DNA from: Sulfuracidifex tepidarius
GTDB lineage: Archaea > Thermoproteota > Thermoprotei_A > Sulfolobales > Sulfolobaceae
Assembly: GCF_008326425.1 (NCBI RefSeq)
Contig: NZ_AP018929.1
Coordinates: 2,432,875 to 2,496,874 of the forward strand
DNA length: 64,000 bases
Direction: 5' to 3'
The notes under the pieces: generated by a model
The model's input: only the letters and a program-made list of their open reading frames with translations
The model's database searches: none
What the model was told of the DNA's origin: nothing
Shown here: one piece after another, positions 60,233 through 64,000 of the stretch
Numbering within the stretch: the first letter of the stretch is position 1
How the letters are laid out: each line of letters opens with the position of its first letter
Position numbers and translations under genes: made by a program

Positions 60233-61426
60233 TTACATCTTCTTCAGAAGCTCTATAGCGATAGCTGTAGATCCTCCAGTTCCGTGACAAATACTTGCTA
60301 TGCCTTTCTTTCCGTCCATTTTGCTTAGCACATCTATCAGAGTAGTGACTATTCTTGCTCCACTGGCGCCTATTGGATGTCCTATAGCTATTGCTCCGCC
60401 GAACACGTTGAGTTTGTCGTATGATATACCGAGATATCTATTTGCTAAAACGCTATTCACTGCAAAGGCTTCGTTGTTTTCAAAGTAATCGAAGTCCGTT
60501 ATCTCAGCGTTAAGCTTCTTTAACAACTTTTTGACTGCGAAAATTGGAGCCTCAGTGAACTTCCAGCTCTCAATTCCAGCCCAACTGAAGCCTAGAACCT
60601 TAGCCAGCGGCTCTAATCCCCTCTCCTTGACTGCCCTTTCACTCATAATCACCATTGCAGATGCTCCGTCAGAGAGTTGGGACGAATTGCCTGCTGTGTG
60701 AAACCCATCTTCGCCAAAGGCAGGCTTTAACTTCTGGAGCTTTTCAATTGATGTGTCTGCCCTTATTCCCTCGTCGGAAGTTACCTTCTGACCTTTAATT
60801 TCTACTTCCACGAGCTCGGCCTTGTTTAAGCCCTTTGATGTCGCCTCATAGGCCCTTCTTTGGCTTTGATAAGCAACCTCATCAAGTTCCCTCCTGGTGA
60901 AATTATGCGATTTTGCTACCATATCTGCCTCTTGGCCCATGAGCTTCATATTGAAAGGATCGGTCAGTCCGTCCATCTGCATGGTGTCTATGAACTCCAC
61001 CTTGTTTGGAGGCATTATAGTTTTGACACCCCACCTCAAATCGCTCTTCACAGCTAACATAGATTGGCTCATGCTTTCTACTCCACCAGCTACAACTACT
61101 TCGGCGTCCCCGCTCTTAACCATTTGAACAGCGTTCATGATGCTCATCATTCCTGAAGAGCAGACCATGTCTACCGAGTAACCGTCAACTTCCATGGGTA
61201 TTCCTGCCTTCACTGCGGCTTGTCTGGCTACGTCCTGACCGTGACCGGCCCTAAGTATGTTACCCATTATAGTTATCTCAACTTCCTTTGGATCTACCCT
61301 GCCTCTTGCTAAAGCTTCCTTAATTGCAATTGCCCCCAAATCGGAGGGTGAGATATCTTTATAAGCTCCACCGAACTTGCCTATTGGAGTCCTCACAGCC
61401 GAGACAATATATACGTTCTCAGTCAT
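60233..61426 (-). CDS. Acetyl-CoA C-acetyltransferase (thiolase)
   Basis: The 397-residue thiolase joins or cleaves acetyl-CoA units. The nucleophile Cys89 lies in VDMVCSSGM, the second Cys in SICHGTGG near residue 377, and the His in IGHPIGASG near residue 347. In Sulfolobales such thiolases act in the 3-hydroxypropionate/4-hydroxybutyrate cycle (acetoacetyl-CoA cleavage) or isoprenoid synthesis. ATG 61426 is chosen over TTG 61429. Confidence 0.93.
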   Translation of the reverse strand: MTENVYIVSAVRTPIGKFGGAYKDISPSDLGAIAIKEALARGRVDPKEVEITIMGNILRAGHGQDVARQAAVKAGIPMEVDGYSVDMVCSSGMMSIMNAVQMVKSGDAEVVVAGGVESMSQSMLAVKSDLRWGVKTIMPPNKVEFIDTMQMDGLTDPFNMKLMGQEADMVAKSHNFTRRELDEVAYQSQRRAYEATSKGLNKAELVEVEIKGQKVTSDEGIRADTSIEKLQKLKPAFGEDGFHTAGNSSQLSDGASAMVIMSERAVKERGLEPLAKVLGFSWAGIESWKFTEAPIFAVKKLLKKLNAEITDFDYFENNEAFAVNSVLANRYLGISYDKLNVFGGAIAIGHPIGASGARIVTTLIDVLSKMDGKKGIASICHGTGGSTAIAIELLKKM

Positions 61427-61460
61427 CAATAGTAAAGAGGGCTTATACTATTTAAACTTT

Positions 61461-62714
61461 TTAAATTAAATGTCCCTTCAGATCAAAGAACGAGGCTTCA
61501 TCAATCTTCGCGCTGACGCGGACGCCAAGCTCATGGTCACCTCTCACTACTACTGGTATGTAATTTACGGTTCTCCCTATCACGGATCCTTGTCTGCCGT
61601 TCTCTGTTAAAAGCAAGCTGGTTAGCTTGCCTTCATATTCCTTATGGATAGAAAGGGAAATATCCTCATAAAGTTTGTATGCCATGTTCATCCTCTGCTT
61701 CTTAACTTTATCAGGTATCTGAGGCATTGATGCGCTCCTCGTGTTAGACCTCATAGAGTATATTGCTAAATGAATCCTCTCAAATCTCATATCTTTCATT
61801 AATGATAATGTGTTCTCAAATGCTTCCTCCGTCTCTCCCGGATGACCCACTATTATATCCGTTGTCACATTCAGAAACGGTACTTTAGCCCTCAATTCCC
61901 CGACTATGCCCTTATATTGATCTATAGTGTATTTCCTGTTCATCAGTTTCAAAACTTCGTCGTCTCCGCTTTGTACTGGGAGATGGATGAACTTATAAAC
62001 ATTCTTGAGTTTCAGAACGTCTATTAGCTCATCTATTATGGAAGAAGCTTGTTCTGGGGTCATCATTCCTATCCTGATCATGAAATCACCTTCTAAATCT
62101 GCAACTTGCCTAACAACTTCTGGCAATCTTATGCTGGCTCCATAATCTAGCCCGTACGCAGCGGTATCCTGACCAGTAAGTTCTAACTCGACTGCTCCTT
62201 TAGATAAGGCAAACTTAGCTGACTCTATAATTGAACGGAGGGGGTAACTCCTCAGCTTGCGCCTAGCTAGTTTTGTAATACAGAAATTACAATTCCCAGC
62301 GCAACCGTCGGCGATGGGAATTATCCCTATTTTACCTTCCATCATATGAGGAGTTATAGAGGCTCTTTCTCCGTTCAGTGCAGTCTTTATGTTTCCATCG
62401 ACTATATCTCTTACCTTCTCTATGGCTTGAGGTCCTATGAGCGATGCCTCTGGGGCTACGCTCATGACGGTTCCAGGCTCTGCTCCGCTTAAACAACCTG
62501 CAACGACAAGTTTTTTGCCATATTTCCTGAGTTCCGAAATCCTCTTCTTCATCCTCTCTTCTGTCTCCAACCTTACGGCACAAGTGTTTATCATTATCAA
62601 GTCAGCGTCTTTTGGATCATTCACGAACTCCCTGTCCTTAAGTAAGGTCTTCATGATCAAGGTATCTCCCTTATTTAGAGTACACCCATATGTTTCGATG
62701 TAGATCTTTTGCAA
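61461..62714 (-). CDS. tRNA methylthiotransferase (archaeal MtaB/CDKAL1-type)
   Basis: The 417-residue radical SAM enzyme adds a methylthio group to t6A37 in tRNA. The N-terminal UPF0004 domain has Cys in YGCTLNK, TCAV and AGCLS for one cluster, the radical SAM motif CAGNCNFC near residue 141 and a C-terminal TRAM domain. The eukaryote/archaea-type MtaB is preferred over bacterial MiaB. The start region lies opposite the aIF2-beta promoter. Confidence 0.92.
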   Translation of the reverse strand: MQKIYIETYGCTLNKGDTLIMKTLLKDREFVNDPKDADLIMINTCAVRLETEERMKKRISELRKYGKKLVVAGCLSGAEPGTVMSVAPEASLIGPQAIEKVRDIVDGNIKTALNGERASITPHMMEGKIGIIPIADGCAGNCNFCITKLARRKLRSYPLRSIIESAKFALSKGAVELELTGQDTAAYGLDYGASIRLPEVVRQVADLEGDFMIRIGMMTPEQASSIIDELIDVLKLKNVYKFIHLPVQSGDDEVLKLMNRKYTIDQYKGIVGELRAKVPFLNVTTDIIVGHPGETEEAFENTLSLMKDMRFERIHLAIYSMRSNTRSASMPQIPDKVKKQRMNMAYKLYEDISLSIHKEYEGKLTSLLLTENGRQGSVIGRTVNYIPVVVRGDHELGVRVSAKIDEASFFDLKGHLI

Positions 62715-62723
62715 CGCTAATCA

Positions 62724-62734
62724 TCATTAATTTA
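62724..62734 (+). promoter_or_regulatory. TATA box of the aIF2-beta gene
   Basis: AATTTAAACCC lies about 27-30 bases before GTG 62759, predicting a nearly leaderless transcript and excluding the upstream ATG 62690 that overlaps the opposite gene. Confidence 0.5.
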
Positions 62735-62758
62735 AACCCGGACGTTAATAGGGTTAGT

Positions 62759-63178
62759 GTGAGTTCAGAAAAGGATTATTTATCGCTTTTAGACAGGCTT
62801 TATTCTAAGGTTCCAGAGAAGGCCAAAAAGCAGGGAATTCAAGCTTTACCAGAGCTCAATATATTTAACGTAGGAAATATGACTATAGTAAAAAACTTCG
62901 GAGAGTACTGTGATAGACTTAGAAGGGACCTAAAGGTATGCACTAAGTATTTGCTAAAGGAACTAGCTGCTCCTGGAACCATAGAAAATAATGGTCAACT
63001 AACAATACAAGGTAAATTTTCCTCACAAGTGATCAATACTCTCATGGAGAGATTCATACATTCTTACGTCCAATGTATGACATGTAAGAGTATAGATACT
63101 GTACTTAAAATGGATAAGAAGGTATGGATCATATCTTGCTTGGCATGCGGAGCTCAAACTCCAGTAAAGCCACTGTGA
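62759..63178 (+). CDS. eif2b: Translation initiation factor 2 subunit beta (aIF2-beta)
   Basis: The 139-residue subunit has the alpha-beta central domain and a C-terminal zinc ribbon (CMTCKS ... CLACGA). Length matches the archaeal factor when GTG 62759 is used; longer frames run into the divergent methylthiotransferase. It is the first gene of a run with DUF424 and Nmd3, all translation-linked. Confidence 0.95.
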   Translation: MSSEKDYLSLLDRLYSKVPEKAKKQGIQALPELNIFNVGNMTIVKNFGEYCDRLRRDLKVCTKYLLKELAAPGTIENNGQLTIQGKFSSQVINTLMERFIHSYVQCMTCKSIDTVLKMDKKVWIISCLACGAQTPVKPL

Positions 63179-63183
63179 TCTGC

Positions 63184-63480
63184 ATGAAAGTACATCTCAA
63201 CATCATAAGGGCGCAAGGATATGTAATGATAAATGTATGTGAAGAGGGTCTCTTGGGGAAGAGGTTCAAGGAAAACGATTTGGTTCTTGATATAAACGAA
63301 AAGTTCTATGGAGGTGATATTGTGGAGTCTGAGTATGCTCTAGGTCTTATAGATGAAGCCACTGTAATGAGCATAGTGGGATCTACATTAGTTGATGAGG
63401 CAATTAGGAAAGGTATAGTCCATAAGGATGGAGTAAGAGAAATAAGCGGAATAAAGATAGCACAAGTATACAACTTGTGA
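63184..63480 (+). CDS. DUF424 protein
   Basis: The 98-residue protein starts at ATG 63184, 5 bases after the aIF2-beta stop. It matches the small archaeal DUF424 family, which is often found next to aIF2-beta and Nmd3. The first strands contain VMINVCEEGLLGKRF. A translation-associated role is likely but unproven. Confidence 0.85.
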   Translation: MKVHLNIIRAQGYVMINVCEEGLLGKRFKENDLVLDINEKFYGGDIVESEYALGLIDEATVMSIVGSTLVDEAIRKGIVHKDGVREISGIKIAQVYNL

Positions 63481-63487
63481 AAAAGTG

Positions 63488-64000
63488 ATGCTCTTGAACA
63501 CGAAGAAGTTCTGCGTCTCGTGTGGAAGGGAAGACGTTGAGCTCATAGATCTTCTATGTCCTTCTTGCTACTCAAAACGAAAAGAAATATTTTCCATACC
63601 AAGGTCAATAAACGTAAAGATATGCAAGATATGTGGGTCTCAATGGTCATCTGGAAAATGGGTGAAAGCAGGAGACCTTGAGGATACTGTATATGCCGAG
63701 ATCATGAAACATGCTAACATAGATGAAAACGTTAAGGAGTATAAGGCTGATGTAGGACTAAGTAAAGATAAAAACGGCAAAGATATAGCAGTAGTAATTT
63801 TTACTGGAAAAATAGGAAATGAGGCAGTCTCGGTCAGGAAAGACGTATACATAAATATTGAAAATTCGTTATGCGACTCATGTATGAAAAAAAGAGGAAG
63901 GTTTTACGACGCTATAGTTCAGCTGAGAAGCAAGAACGGTAACTTGAATGAAAAAAGAGTATTCTTTGAGTCATTTTTTTCAAGGGAAATAGTAGATAAT
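63488..64000 (+). CDS. Nmd3-family ribosome export/maturation protein, N-terminal part
   Basis: The frame is open to the window edge, giving 171 residues of a longer protein. The N-terminus has Cys pairs (FCVSCG ... LCPSCY, then ICKICG and LCDSCM), the zinc-binding treble clefs of archaeal Nmd3, a 60S-associated factor. The start is ATG 63488 or GTG 63485. It sits right after the DUF424 gene. Confidence 0.8.
   Translation, partial: MLLNTKKFCVSCGREDVELIDLLCPSCYSKRKEIFSIPRSINVKICKICGSQWSSGKWVKAGDLEDTVYAEIMKHANIDENVKEYKADVGLSKDKNGKDIAVVIFTGKIGNEAVSVRKDVYINIENSLCDSCMKKRGRFYDAIVQLRSKNGNLNEKRVFFESFFSREIVDN

Overview
The window looks like a chromosomal segment of a thermoacidophilic crenarchaeon of the order Sulfolobales. 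The evidence is a Sulfolobales-type sulfide:quinone oxidoreductase with a DUF1641 partner, a membrane-anchor-free SdhABCD complex with an HdrB-like subunit, methylmalonyl-CoA mutase parts (expected of the 3-hydroxypropionate/4-hydroxybutyrate cycle), MTA phosphorylase with a C-terminal CXC, geranylgeranyl reductase, Hje-like resolvase, an RGG-tailed SSB, aIF1A/RIO1/KH and aIF2-beta/Nmd3 clusters, leaderless TATA-driven genes and U-rich terminators. Base composition (moderate GC, dense genes) would fit a Metallosphaera-like genome, but the genus is an inference. No prophage, CRISPR array or intact insertion sequence is visible; the only possible mobile trace is a short IS605-like end near 48.75 kb.

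Layout. 0-3.6 kb: a truncated unknown gene, a P-loop ATPase, and sqr followed by a DUF1641 protein whose gene carries two perfect 201-bp tandem copies. 3.6-12.3 kb: a repeat-rich intergenic region, alpha/beta hydrolase plus tandem winged-helix regulator, mutase small subunit and MeaB, small membrane proteins, a DapA/KdgA-family aldolase, DtxR-type regulator with DedA, and a TauE exporter. 12.30-12.43 kb: a GC-rich non-coding stretch that folds as an H/ACA-like guide followed directly by a textbook C/D-box guide RNA. 12.4-23.3 kb: family 4 UDG, an SDR lacking its catalytic dyad, a RecF/OLD-like ATPase, glutamate dehydrogenase, a surface glycoprotein, Nudix, CysRS, phosphosugar isomerase and CoA-disulfide reductase. 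23.4-30.8 kb: a NurA-HerA pair without Mre11/Rad50, thioesterase, MFS, a Cys-less isochorismatase homologue, Hje and a TFS paralogue with basic residues in place of the catalytic acidic pair.

30.9-36.4 kb: tRNA-Leu(GAG), then the gene for peptide release factor aRF1. The aRF1 frame can only be joined to its promoter-proximal ATG by a +1 shift at CTT TGA C, the same heptamer used for the programmed frameshift of bacterial prfB. This is the most exciting observation in the window, with an ordinary one-base indel as the main alternative. Purine phosphoribosyltransferase, MTA phosphorylase, an unknown protein, a prenyl diphosphate synthase and a RimK-like ATP-grasp ligase that seems to start at ATT follow. 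36.5-44.5 kb: Lrp regulator, two geranylgeranyl-reductase-family flavoproteins, isoaspartyl peptidase, phosphoesterase, DUF2070 and a HAD phosphatase. 44.5-51.3 kb: sdhABCD and a VWA/MoxR pair. 51.6-58.1 kb: SSB, a PqqD-like protein, MoeA, homoserine kinase, a cystathionine synthase/lyase-family enzyme, a C2H2 finger protein and a PD-(D/E)XK-like protein. 58.0-64.0 kb: KH (Dim2/Pno1)-RIO1-aIF1A, thiolase, tRNA methylthiotransferase, aIF2-beta, DUF424 and the start of Nmd3.

Functionally the segment mixes housekeeping translation and ribosome-maturation genes with respiratory (SQR, SDH), carbon-assimilation (mutase/MeaB, thiolase, GDH) and lipid (prenyl synthase, geranylgeranyl reductase) genes. 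All functional calls come from reading motifs and family resemblance; no search was run.
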